Positions 26,725 through 34,245 of a stretch of DNA of 64,000 bases are shown here, piece by piece (position 1 is the stretch's first letter; every line of letters begins with the position of its first letter). The position numbers were made by a program, and so were the translations under genes. The notes below the pieces were generated by a model. It was given only the letters and a program-made list of their open reading frames with translations, searched no databases and had not been told where the DNA came from. This stretch comes from Acidobacteria bacterium Ga0077551 (lineage in GTDB: Bacteria; Pseudomonadota; Alphaproteobacteria; Caulobacterales; Hyphomonadaceae): NCBI GenBank assembly GCA_001464545.1, contig LNFC01000024.1:59459-123458 (forward strand), given 5' to 3'.

Positions 26725-28182
26725 CTATTCGGCGTCCGGCACCGGGCGGGCATATTGCGCCGCGCGTTCACGAAGCGCGAGAACCCCGGCTCGGTCGACA
26801 TACGCGCCCGCACTGATCAGGCCCGAAGGCTCCTGCAGCGCCGCCAAGTCGTCCAGCGGGTTCGCCGCCAGCAGCACAAGGTCGGCGGCCGCGCCTTCGC
26901 TGACATAGCCGAGGTCCGGTTCGCCCGCCTTCAGCGCCGCGCCGCGCGTCGCGGCCCGCAACGCCTGCTGCCGGGACAGGCCTGCCTCGACCAGGTAATC
27001 CAGTTCATCCAGCAGGATGAGCCCCGGTACGCCGCAGCTCTCACCAGCCCCATCCGTCCCGGCCAGGATATCGACCCGCGCCGAAACCAGCCCCTGCATC
27101 ACTTCGGCTATGACTCCCGCATAGGCTTCGGCGCTCGGCCCCGCCGCGTCCCGGAAACGCTTCGACTCGGTGCACCTCAGCATCTGCGGATCCGGAAGGA
27201 ATCGTTGGGCCGCCTCATAAGCCCGCGCCCGCACCGGTGCCCGCACGCTGAGCGTCGGGGTTACCGACACACCCGCGGCCGCGAGCGCTTCGAACAGGCG
27301 CTGGCATCCGGCAGGCTCATAGAGCTCCGCCATGGCGCGCTCGTAATAGCCCGGCCCGCCGGTGTACCAGCCATCGTAGAACGCATAGGTCGCGGCCGCG
27401 CCGTCCGGCCCGCAATAGGCCAGCAATTCCGGGGGCAGGTGGTCAAAGTCGCGCTGCCCGGCAGCTGCCGATTCCAGAGGGCCAGAATAGGGGCGAAGGT
27501 GCCCCACGACCCGTCGCTCCTCGGTCCCCGCTGCCTGCGTGATGGCGGCATAGATCTCAGGCTCGAGAAAATCATGGACCTTGATGAAATCCACGCCGCG
27601 CGCGAGTTGCGCGCGAACCATCTCGCCCGCTTGCTCGGGCGTCTCGGGAATCAGCGTGTGGTCGAAATTGCCCCAGGGCTGTTTGCCGGAAAAGGATTGC
27701 CCGGCAACCTTGAGCAGCGGTGCGGGCTGTCCGGATTGTCGCTGCACCGTCCAGTTCGTCCGCAGCGCCAGTATATCATCCGTACGCGAACCAAGATCGC
27801 GCAATCCCAGAACGCCGTAGGACATGGCCAGCGGCGCATACCATTCGGCGGGGTCGAGGTCCGGATCCTCGGGCGCGCGGTACGATTCCAGATGCACGTG
27901 CAGGTCCCACAGCCCCGGCATCAGGTACTGCCCCGAGCCGTCCACGGTTTCGCAGATGTCCCCGTCACAGCCGGAACCGGCTTCGGATATGGAGGCGATG
28001 CGTCCATCCCGGATGATCACATCGCGCGGCCCGGAAACGGCGCCCGCTTCTGTATCGACGATCGCGACGGAAGAAATCAGCAGTCCCTTGCTGACCGGCG
28101 GTGCAGGCGCTGAGGCGCAGCTTGCCAGCCCGGCCATACCGGCCATCGCAAGGAGATGTTTCAAGCTGTTCGGTCCGCGCAT
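26725..28182 (-). CDS. Amidohydrolase family lipoprotein
   Basis: 485 residues from the ATG at 28182, chosen because it starts a signal peptide with lipobox GLASC (C22) and has GGAG nine bases upstream; a frame extension to 28236 lacks these. The metal centre is typical: HVH at 95-97 (LWDLHVHLES), a His in VVGHLRPYSG, and the catalytic Asp in LAGTDGAGE. It lies in the imidazolonepropionase-like/TIM-barrel amidohydrolase group whose exported members hydrolyse dipeptides or other amides. The substrate is unknown. Probably monocistronic. Confidence 0.87.
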   Translation of the reverse strand: MRGPNSLKHLLAMAGMAGLASCASAPAPPVSKGLLISSVAIVDTEAGAVSGPRDVIIRDGRIASISEAGSGCDGDICETVDGSGQYLMPGLWDLHVHLESYRAPEDPDLDPAEWYAPLAMSYGVLGLRDLGSRTDDILALRTNWTVQRQSGQPAPLLKVAGQSFSGKQPWGNFDHTLIPETPEQAGEMVRAQLARGVDFIKVHDFLEPEIYAAITQAAGTEERRVVGHLRPYSGPLESAAAGQRDFDHLPPELLAYCGPDGAAATYAFYDGWYTGGPGYYERAMAELYEPAGCQRLFEALAAAGVSVTPTLSVRAPVRARAYEAAQRFLPDPQMLRCTESKRFRDAAGPSAEAYAGVIAEVMQGLVSARVDILAGTDGAGESCGVPGLILLDELDYLVEAGLSRQQALRAATRGAALKAGEPDLGYVSEGAAADLVLLAANPLDDLAALQEPSGLISAGAYVDRAGVLALRERAAQYARPVPDAE

Positions 28183-28280
28183 CCGGCAAGGCTCCGCTCG
28201 CGCAGGGCAGGATGGCCCTTCAGCGCCGCTCGCCAAAAGCTAGGCGGAGCCGGCTGCGCGTCAACGCCGCCAGAAAGAGA

Positions 28281-28826
28281 TCAGCCCTTGGCGCCCGGCA
28301 TCGCGGCAATCACGGCCGCCGCCAGCGCACTTTTCAGCAGAGAGCCGGCAAGGAACGGCACGACGCCCGAGGCGAGCGCAATTTCCAGCGTCGTCAGCAT
28401 CGCCAGCCAGCTGCCGCCCACCGCCAGGATCAGCGCATGCAGCCCGAGGAAACCGGCAAACCGCGCCCCATGCAGCGCCAGCGTCTGGCCCTTCGGCAGG
28501 AAGCCCGCCAGGAACGCCGCCACCGGGAACGCAAAGAGGTAACCCGCCGTCGGCCCCGCAAACGCCAGCAGACCGGTCTTGCCGCCCGCCAGCACCGGCG
28601 CGCCCGTCAGCGCCAGGCCCATCCAGCTGAGCACGATCGCCGCCCCCATCCGCGGCCCCGCCACCGCCCCGAGCAGCACCACGACCAGCGTCTGCAGCGT
28701 CACCGGCACCGGTACCATCGGCAGCGACACATAGGACGACACCGTCAACGCCGCGACCCCCGCCAGCCCGATAGCCACCTGACGAAGCCGGGAGGACGCA
28801 AACGGACGCACAGCAGATTGGGACAT
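28281..28826 (-). CDS. bioY: BioY biotin transporter S component
   Basis: 181 residues and six hydrophobic segments. The BioY signature (VPVPVTLQTLVVVLLGAVAGPRMGA, in parts: VPVTLQT, GAVAGPRMG) and the LAFAGPTAGYLFAFPVAAFLAG block are intact. BioY binds biotin and works alone or with the ECF module EcfAT; no such module is nearby. A 17-base dyad lies 30 bases upstream and may be its operator. It is transcribed away from the dihydroorotase gene across a 482-base gap containing repeats. Confidence 0.93.
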   Translation of the reverse strand: MSQSAVRPFASSRLRQVAIGLAGVAALTVSSYVSLPMVPVPVTLQTLVVVLLGAVAGPRMGAAIVLSWMGLALTGAPVLAGGKTGLLAFAGPTAGYLFAFPVAAFLAGFLPKGQTLALHGARFAGFLGLHALILAVGGSWLAMLTTLEIALASGVVPFLAGSLLKSALAAAVIAAMPGAKG

Positions 28827-28855
28827 TGAGAACCTCAGGATTTAAACGACCCCTT

Positions 28856-28872
28856 CTTGTGCGGCGCACAAG
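28856..28872. promoter_or_regulatory. Dyad upstream of bioY
   Basis: CTTGTGC-GGC-GCACAAG (28856-28872) has perfect 7-base arms and lies 30 bases before the bioY start. It does not match the BirA or BioR operator motifs I know, so the regulator is open. Position fits an operator or the bioY leader. Confidence 0.45.
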
Positions 28873-28936
28873 CCAGGGTCAAGCCTCCCCGGGCCCCGGA
28901 ATTTCTTGCGGGCAGATGAGAGCCAACCGGCACCAG

Positions 28937-29130
28937 GTGAAAAAAATGAGAATGAATGAGAAAAAATCGACATTCAAAGTGCAAGGCGCGAGACGCGGTG
29001 AGCGAGGTTGAACAGGGCAGGCGCCAAACTTGCGCCTACAACAACCACCCTTCCCAAAAAATAAACTCCAGTCCCGTCAATCGGTTACAAAATACTTCCC
29101 GAATCCATCCGCTACACCTCCGCCCACGGA
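28937..29130 (+). repeat. Intergenic repeat element, copy A (~194 nt)
   Basis: Most of the 482-base bioY/pyrC gap. It aligns nearly gap-free with 56209-56400. The first 37 or so bases (GTGAAAAAAATGAGAATGAA onward, to TCGACA) differ at only three positions, and the last 19 bases (ACACCTCCGCCCACGGA and flanks) are nearly identical; the middle is roughly 60 percent alike by eye. Copy A ends in a hairpin ACCTCCG-CCCA-CGGAGGT (29115-29132). Frames across it are open but not conserved as protein, so I treat it as non-coding. The rest of the gap shows only a GC palindrome near 28888 and the bioY dyad. Confidence 0.65.
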
Positions 29131-29308
29131 GGTATACTGTGTGCATGATCACTCAGGAAATTTCCCAGCCAAAAGACCCCCACCTCCCATTGCTCCGCGG
29201 CGCAAGGTGAGGGGCTAGCCAAACACTGCCAGCGTCAACCGCCCAGCCCAGGCTGCGCGACGCCGCATCCTCGTGACATTTCCCCGCTCCGGCGCGATAA
29301 GGCCCGCC

Positions 29309-30649
29309 ATGAACCAGATCTTCGACCTCATCTTGCGCGGCGGCACCGTCGTCACCCCCGGCGGCGAAGCCCGCACCGATATCGGCATCATCGGCGAGCG
29401 CATCGCCCGGATCGGCGATCTCTCCCAGGCCTCCGCCGGCGAAATCTACGGCGCCAGCGGCCTGCACATCCTGCCGGGCGTGCTCGACACCCAGGTCCAC
29501 TTCCGGGAGCCCGGCCTCGAATACAAGGCCGACCTCGAAACCGAGGCCCGCTCCGCCGCCCTCGGCGGTGTCACGGCCGTGTTCGAGATGCCGAACACCA
29601 ACCCGTCCACGATCACGCCGGACCTGATGCTCGACAAGCTCGCCCGCGCCAAGGGCCGCATGGACGTCGACCACGCCTTCTATGCCGGGGCGACCCATGC
29701 CAACACCGACCTGTTGCCCGAGATGGAGCGGATGGTGGGCTGCTGCGGCGTCAAGGTCTTCATGGGCGCCTCCACGGGCGACCTGCTGGTCCATGACGAT
29801 GCCGGCGTCGAAGCCGTCATCAAGGCGATCAATCGCCGCGCCGCTTTCCACTCCGAGGACGAGTACCGCCTCGCCGAACGCCGCCCGCTCGCCCGCACCG
29901 GCGACTGGACCAGCCACCCGGAGGTGCGCGACGTCGAAACCGCCGTGATGTCCACCAAACGCCTCCTGCGCATCGCCCGCGCCGCCGGCAAGCGGATCCA
30001 CGTGCTGCACATTTCCACCGCCGAGGAACTCGATATCCTGCGCGACGCGAAAGATGTCGCCTCGGTCGAATGCCTGCCCCAGCACCTGACGCTCGCCGCG
30101 CCTGACTGCTACGAGCGCCTCAAAGGCTACGCCCAGATGAACCCGCCGATCCGCGAGGCCCGCCACCGCGACGCCCTTTGGCGCGCCGTCAATGCCGGCA
30201 TCGTCGACGTGATGGGATCGGACCATGCCCCGCACACCAAGGAAGAAAAGGCGCGGCCCTATCCCGCCTCGCCCTCCGGCATGCCCGGCGTGCAGACCAT
30301 GGTGCCGATCATGCTGACCCATGTGAACGACGGAAAGCTCAGCCTGCAGAGGTTTGTCGAGCTGACCTCGGCTGGCCCGCAGCGCGTCTTCGGTCTCGCC
30401 GACAAGGGCCGCATCGCCGAAGGCTACCATGCCGACTTCACGGTCGTTGACATGAAGCGCAAGGAAACGATCACTAACGAATGGTCGAAATCCAAATGCG
30501 GCTGGACCCCCTTCGACGGCTTCGAAGCCACCGGCTGGCCCGTCGCTACGATCGTGCGCGGCGGCTTCGTCATGCGGGACGGCGAGATCACCTGCAAGGG
30601 CGCCGGCCAACCCGTCCGCTTCAACGAAACCCTGGAGCCCCAGGCTTGA
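29309..30649 (+). CDS. pyrC: Dihydroorotase (PyrC/AllB class)
   Basis: 446 residues from the ATG at 29309; a GTG at 29273 is an alternative. The class I signature reads LDTQVHFREPG at residues 59-69: the usual HxH metal pair is QxH (Q62, H64), a variant I recall from an alphaproteobacterial DHOase subfamily. Other ligands are intact: GVKVFMGASTG (candidate carboxylated Lys), HVLHISTAEE and GSDHAPHTKEEK. It closes carbamoyl aspartate to dihydroorotate in pyrimidine synthesis. Allantoinase or hydantoinase activity cannot be excluded because of the changed ligand. Its stop overlaps the next start (TTGA). Confidence 0.85.
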   Translation: MNQIFDLILRGGTVVTPGGEARTDIGIIGERIARIGDLSQASAGEIYGASGLHILPGVLDTQVHFREPGLEYKADLETEARSAALGGVTAVFEMPNTNPSTITPDLMLDKLARAKGRMDVDHAFYAGATHANTDLLPEMERMVGCCGVKVFMGASTGDLLVHDDAGVEAVIKAINRRAAFHSEDEYRLAERRPLARTGDWTSHPEVRDVETAVMSTKRLLRIARAAGKRIHVLHISTAEELDILRDAKDVASVECLPQHLTLAAPDCYERLKGYAQMNPPIREARHRDALWRAVNAGIVDVMGSDHAPHTKEEKARPYPASPSGMPGVQTMVPIMLTHVNDGKLSLQRFVELTSAGPQRVFGLADKGRIAEGYHADFTVVDMKRKETITNEWSKSKCGWTPFDGFEATGWPVATIVRGGFVMRDGEITCKGAGQPVRFNETLEPQA

Positions 30650-31236
30650 TCCCTGCGGGGCGGATCGACCTCTTGAAGGCGCGTTATGGTGAGCCTGCGC
30701 GCCACTATCACAGCTGGGATCATATCGAAGCGCTGCTGCGCCATTACCGCCGATGGGAGGTGCACTTCCATCGCCCGGAACCCGTCCTTTGGGCGCTCTA
30801 CTGGCACGACGCGATCTACGATCCGCAGGCCAAGGACAATGAAGAGCAAAGCGCCGTCCTCCTTGAACGCGAAGCGCAAGGCCATCTGCCTGCGGACGAT
30901 ATCGCCTTCGCCGCCACCATCATCCGCGCCACCGCCGCCCACAAGGTGCCGGACGGACTCGGCCCCGGAGACGCCGCCGACACCGCACTCTTCCTCGATC
31001 TTGACCTTTCGATCCTCGGCGCTCCCACGCATGTCTATGACCGCTACGAAACCGACATCCGTGCGGAATACGCTTTCGTCCCCAAGGCCGCCTTCCGCGC
31101 AGGCCGGGGCGCCATCCTCAAGGGGTTTCTGGCTCGCGAACGCCTCTACCTAACCGATTTCGCCCACGCGGAGTGGGACCTGCGGGCTCGGGAGAATCTG
31201 AAACGGGCGATTGCAGCGCTTGAAGCGCCCGCCTAG
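30646..31236 (+). CDS. HD-domain predicted phosphohydrolase
   Basis: 196 residues from a TTG overlapping the pyrC stop (TTGA), with GGAG nine bases upstream, so it is translationally coupled. HD residues: RHYHSWDHIEALL near residue 17 and YWHDAIYDP near 50, followed by FLDLDLSILG. This matches a family of metal-dependent HD phosphohydrolases (COG4339 type) with unknown substrate. The stop-start coupling to dihydroorotase suggests a nucleotide or pyrimidine-related substrate; that is inference. Confidence 0.82.
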   Translation: MIPAGRIDLLKARYGEPARHYHSWDHIEALLRHYRRWEVHFHRPEPVLWALYWHDAIYDPQAKDNEEQSAVLLEREAQGHLPADDIAFAATIIRATAAHKVPDGLGPGDAADTALFLDLDLSILGAPTHVYDRYETDIRAEYAFVPKAAFRAGRGAILKGFLARERLYLTDFAHAEWDLRARENLKRAIAALEAPA

Positions 31237-31329
31237 CTTTGGGGCTTGCCCTTTGCCTCCGGCTGCGCGAGCAATCGATCCGGAACATCTTCAGGCCCCG
31301 CCGCCCGCCCGCATACCGAAAGGACCCCC

Positions 31330-32745
31330 ATGCGCTTCATCCCCGGCCTTCTCCTGTCCGCCGCGCTGCTGACCGCCGCTCCGTTGGCCTTCGCCGAAGA
31401 GCGCACTGCCTTCGAACTGCAGGCGCGCGAGATCTACCAGACCGTCGTCGAAATCCGCTCGGCCAAAGGGCAGGGCAATATCCCCGTCGTTGTAGACTAT
31501 ATCGTCCGTGAGCTGAAGGCTGGCGGCTTTGCCGACGCCGACATCGAAGTGACGGATTTCGAGATCGAGGGCGAACTCGTGCAGGGCCTGATGGTCTGGT
31601 ACCGCGCCGAGGGCACGCCGAAGCAGAAGCCCATTGTCCTCCTCGCCCACATGGATGTGGTCGATGCGCTGCCGGACACCTGGACGCGCTATCCCTTCGA
31701 GCTGATCGAGGAGAACGGCTACTTCTTCGGCCGCGGCACCGCCGACAACAAGTACGGCGTCACCAGCCTTGTCGCGACTTTCCTGCGCCTCAAGGCCGAA
31801 GGCTTCAAGCCGGACCGCGATCTCGTCATGATCCTCTCGGGTGACGAGGAAACCGGCATGATCTCCACCCGCGCCCAGGCGAAGTATACGGACGAAAAAA
31901 TCAAGCCGGCCTATGTGCTGAATGCCGACGCTGGCGGCCTGACACTCGATGAAAATGGCAAGGCGCTGCTCTACGGCGTGCAGGGCGCCGAGAAGACCTA
32001 CGCCACGTTCGAACTGACCGTCTCCAATCCCGGCGGGCATTCCTCGACGCCGCGGGTGGACAATGCCATCTACGAACTCGCCGACGCACTGAAGAAGATT
32101 GAGGCCTACAAATTCCCGGTCATGCACAGCCCGCTGACGCTCGCCTCCTTCAAGTCGGCCGGCGCGCAGACACCCGGCCCGCTGGGTGAGGCCATGCTGG
32201 CCTTCGCCAAGAACCCGGCCGACGAAGCTGCCATCGCCGCGCTGCGCGCCAACCCGGAAACGGTCGGCTCGACCGGCACTACCTGCATCGCCACTATGCT
32301 GCGGGGCGGCCATGCCGAGAACGCGTTGCCGCAGCGCGCGACCGCGACGATCAACTGCCGAATCTTTCCGGGCGTCGGCATCGCCGCCACCGAACAGACC
32401 CTGAAAGAGGTCGTCGGCAATGACGGCGTCGCGTTCAAGCTGATCTCCGACCTCGTCGAGAGCCCGGAATCGAATCTCCCGGATGAGGTGATGGCGGCGA
32501 TAGCCAAGGCGCTCGCGGCACGCGGCCTTGAAGGGCTGCCGATCCTGCCGCACATGTCGTCCGGCGGCACTGACGGCCTGTTCTACCGCAATCTCGGCTA
32601 TGACACGCTTGGCATCGACGGCAGCGGCGCCAAGCCGAACGATACCTTCGCGCACGGCCTCAACGAGCGCCTCTCGGTCGACTCCTTCTATGGCGGCCTC
32701 GATCACTGGTACATCGTCCTCAAGGACCTCGCCGGCGCCGAGTAG
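31330..32745 (+). CDS. M20 family metallopeptidase, exported
   Basis: 471 residues from the ATG at 31330 with AAAGGA upstream. The first 22 residues are a signal peptide (cleavage after LAFA). Metal ligands of the co-catalytic zinc site: LLAHMDVVDA (His), GRGTADNKYGV (Asp), SGDEETGM (Glu pair) and the C-terminal FAHGLNERLS (His). A lid/dimerisation domain spans about 215-340 (NPGGHSSTPRVDNA). Exported M20 enzymes are carboxypeptidases or dipeptidases that recycle peptides in the periplasm. Alone or loosely grouped with the channel gene 33 bases downstream. Confidence 0.92.
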   Translation: MRFIPGLLLSAALLTAAPLAFAEERTAFELQAREIYQTVVEIRSAKGQGNIPVVVDYIVRELKAGGFADADIEVTDFEIEGELVQGLMVWYRAEGTPKQKPIVLLAHMDVVDALPDTWTRYPFELIEENGYFFGRGTADNKYGVTSLVATFLRLKAEGFKPDRDLVMILSGDEETGMISTRAQAKYTDEKIKPAYVLNADAGGLTLDENGKALLYGVQGAEKTYATFELTVSNPGGHSSTPRVDNAIYELADALKKIEAYKFPVMHSPLTLASFKSAGAQTPGPLGEAMLAFAKNPADEAAIAALRANPETVGSTGTTCIATMLRGGHAENALPQRATATINCRIFPGVGIAATEQTLKEVVGNDGVAFKLISDLVESPESNLPDEVMAAIAKALAARGLEGLPILPHMSSGGTDGLFYRNLGYDTLGIDGSGAKPNDTFAHGLNERLSVDSFYGGLDHWYIVLKDLAGAE

Positions 32746-32778
32746 CGCGGGGGTGAACCGGGGCAGGGAGCGGGCGGC

Positions 32779-33579
32779 GTGACCGACAAGGCCGAAAAGC
32801 CGATGGGCCTGAGGCGTACGCTGATCTGGCTCTACGAAGGTGTCGGCCGATGGCCGGTTACTTTCCGCTGGGCCGTGCTCGTCTTCGATGTGGCAACGAT
32901 CAGCTACTTCCTTGTCTCGCCCTTCCTCGGCACGCCGGGCGAGCATTTCTGGCTCGACTATGTGATCGGCACGATCATCGCGATGGATCTCGCCGCCCGC
33001 TTCTATATCGCCCCGACCAAGCGCCGCTTCTTCACGCGGTTCATGAACATCGCCGACGCGATTGTGGTCATCTCGATGCTCGCGCCCTTCCTGTCACAGA
33101 ACTATGCCTTCCTCCGGATCATCCGGGCCCTGAGGATCGCGCGGGCGTTCAGTTTCCTGCGCGATGACAGTCCGATGTCGAGCTACCTGCGCCTGCACCG
33201 CGTCGTCATCGAGCGCGGTATCAACGTTGTCGTCTTCCTCTTCATCATGTCCGCGCTGGTCTATGCCGACCAGGTGAACCGGGCGGGCTCGGACGTGAAG
33301 AACTATCTCGACGCCTTTTACTTTACCGTCACCAGCCTGACGACCACCGGTTATGGCGACATCACCCTCGTCGGCTGGACCGGCCGTGTCCTCCCGATCA
33401 TCATCATGCTGCTCGGCGTCACGCTTTTCCTGCGCCTCCTGCGCGCCCTCGTCACGCCCACCGACAAGGCCGAGGTCGAGTGCACGAATTGCGGCCTGAT
33501 GCGCCATGACCGCGACGCGGTCCACTGCAAGCATTGCGGCGAGGTCGTCTATATCGAGAATGAAGGCTTCGACCCCTGA
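32779..33579 (+). CDS. Voltage-gated K+ channel with C-terminal zinc ribbon
   Basis: 266 residues, GTG start. Six membrane helices: S1 31-51, S2 58-77, S3 88-106, S4 111-126, S5 146-166 and S6 203-222. S4 carries Arg every third residue (R113, R116, R119, R122) as a voltage sensor. The selectivity filter is TTTGYGD (188-194), specific for K+. The cytoplasmic tail has CTNC (235-238) and CKHC (250-253), a compact zinc ribbon after S6. Most bacterial Kv channels end in a coiled coil or cyclic-nucleotide domain instead. The zinc ribbon could be a redox, metal or assembly sensor. Confidence 0.9.
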   Translation: MTDKAEKPMGLRRTLIWLYEGVGRWPVTFRWAVLVFDVATISYFLVSPFLGTPGEHFWLDYVIGTIIAMDLAARFYIAPTKRRFFTRFMNIADAIVVISMLAPFLSQNYAFLRIIRALRIARAFSFLRDDSPMSSYLRLHRVVIERGINVVVFLFIMSALVYADQVNRAGSDVKNYLDAFYFTVTSLTTTGYGDITLVGWTGRVLPIIIMLLGVTLFLRLLRALVTPTDKAEVECTNCGLMRHDRDAVHCKHCGEVVYIENEGFDP

Positions 33580-33611
33580 TGGGGGCGGTTTGACGCCCCA
33601 AAGACCGGGGA

Positions 33612-33628
33612 GTATGATCAAGTCATAC
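33612..33628. promoter_or_regulatory. ParD-type operator of the toxin-antitoxin operon
   Basis: GTATGA-TCAAG-TCATAC (33612-33628) is a dyad with perfect 6-base arms, 17 bases before the antitoxin ATG. ParD antitoxins repress their own promoter by binding such sites. Confidence 0.65.
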
Positions 33629-33645
33629 CGCTGAAGGAAGCTGCC

Positions 33646-33921
33646 ATGACTGTCCGCATGACCATCTCGATGCCCGACGCCCTCGCCGAAATGGTCGAGC
33701 GCCTGGTCGCCGAAGGCAAATACGCCTCCCACAGCGACGTCATCCGCGACGGCCTGCGCGCGCTCGAAGCCCGCAAGGAAGAGCACGCCGCCCGCATCGC
33801 CGCAATTCGCGAAGGCCTTCAAGAGCGCCTGCAGGGCGAGTTCTTAAGCATGGAGGAAGGCCAGAGGCGTTTTGACGTCCTGATGGAAGAGCGCAAGCGC
33901 GGCCGGAAGACGTCTCCGTGA
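33646..33921 (+). CDS. ParD-type antitoxin
   Basis: 91 residues. The N-terminal ribbon-helix-helix (MTVRMTISMPDALAEMVERLV, in parts: RMTISMPDAL) binds DNA, and YASHSDVIRDGLRALEAR is the CC2985/ParD signature. The C-terminal half is charged and expected to fold on the ParE toxin. The stop overlaps the toxin start by four bases (GTGA). A dyad upstream is the likely autoregulatory site. This is a complete type II module in a chromosomal context. Confidence 0.93.
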   Translation: MTVRMTISMPDALAEMVERLVAEGKYASHSDVIRDGLRALEARKEEHAARIAAIREGLQERLQGEFLSMEEGQRRFDVLMEERKRGRKTSP

Positions 33922-34244
33922 CGCTCTACACGCTTCGCGAAACCGATGGTTTCGTGTCGGACTTGCGCCGCACCGGCGACCACCTTGACCGGACCACCGG
34001 GGAGCCCGACAAGACCGACGAAATCCTGATGGCTTTCCGGGCAGCGGCCATTTCCCTCACCGAATTTCCCAGGCGCTATGTCGAAAGGCGCAATCTTGGA
34101 GAGGGTATCCGGCTTTGCGTCGTGAGGCAGAAGGGTGTCCTCCTGTTTCAAGTCGATGATCAGACGCACATTGTGCGTGTCTTGCGCGCGTTCTATGGCG
34201 GAGAAGATTACGGCGCACTCTTTTATGGCGAAAACGAAGACTGA
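33918..34244 (+). CDS. ParE/RelE superfamily toxin
   Basis: 108 residues, GTG start overlapping the antitoxin stop. The ParE fold is seen in the order helix (SDLRRTGDHLDRTTGEPDKTDEI), RRYVERRNLGEGIRLCVVRQKGVLLFQVDD, then a C-terminal strand (IVRVLRAFYGGEDY). ParE toxins inhibit DNA gyrase; RelE relatives cut mRNA, and sequence alone does not separate them firmly. The stop is one base from the ATG of a feruloyl-CoA-synthase-like gene, so that gene may be read from the TA promoter. Confidence 0.88.
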   Translation: MTLYTLRETDGFVSDLRRTGDHLDRTTGEPDKTDEILMAFRAAAISLTEFPRRYVERRNLGEGIRLCVVRQKGVLLFQVDDQTHIVRVLRAFYGGEDYGALFYGENED

Positions 34245-34245
34245 C

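Noticed and set aside
28956..29210. Open frame of 84 codons through repeat copy A
   Set aside because: The matching frame in copy B is open but has no start codon at the same place and shares only the first dozen residues; conservation is better explained at the nucleotide level.
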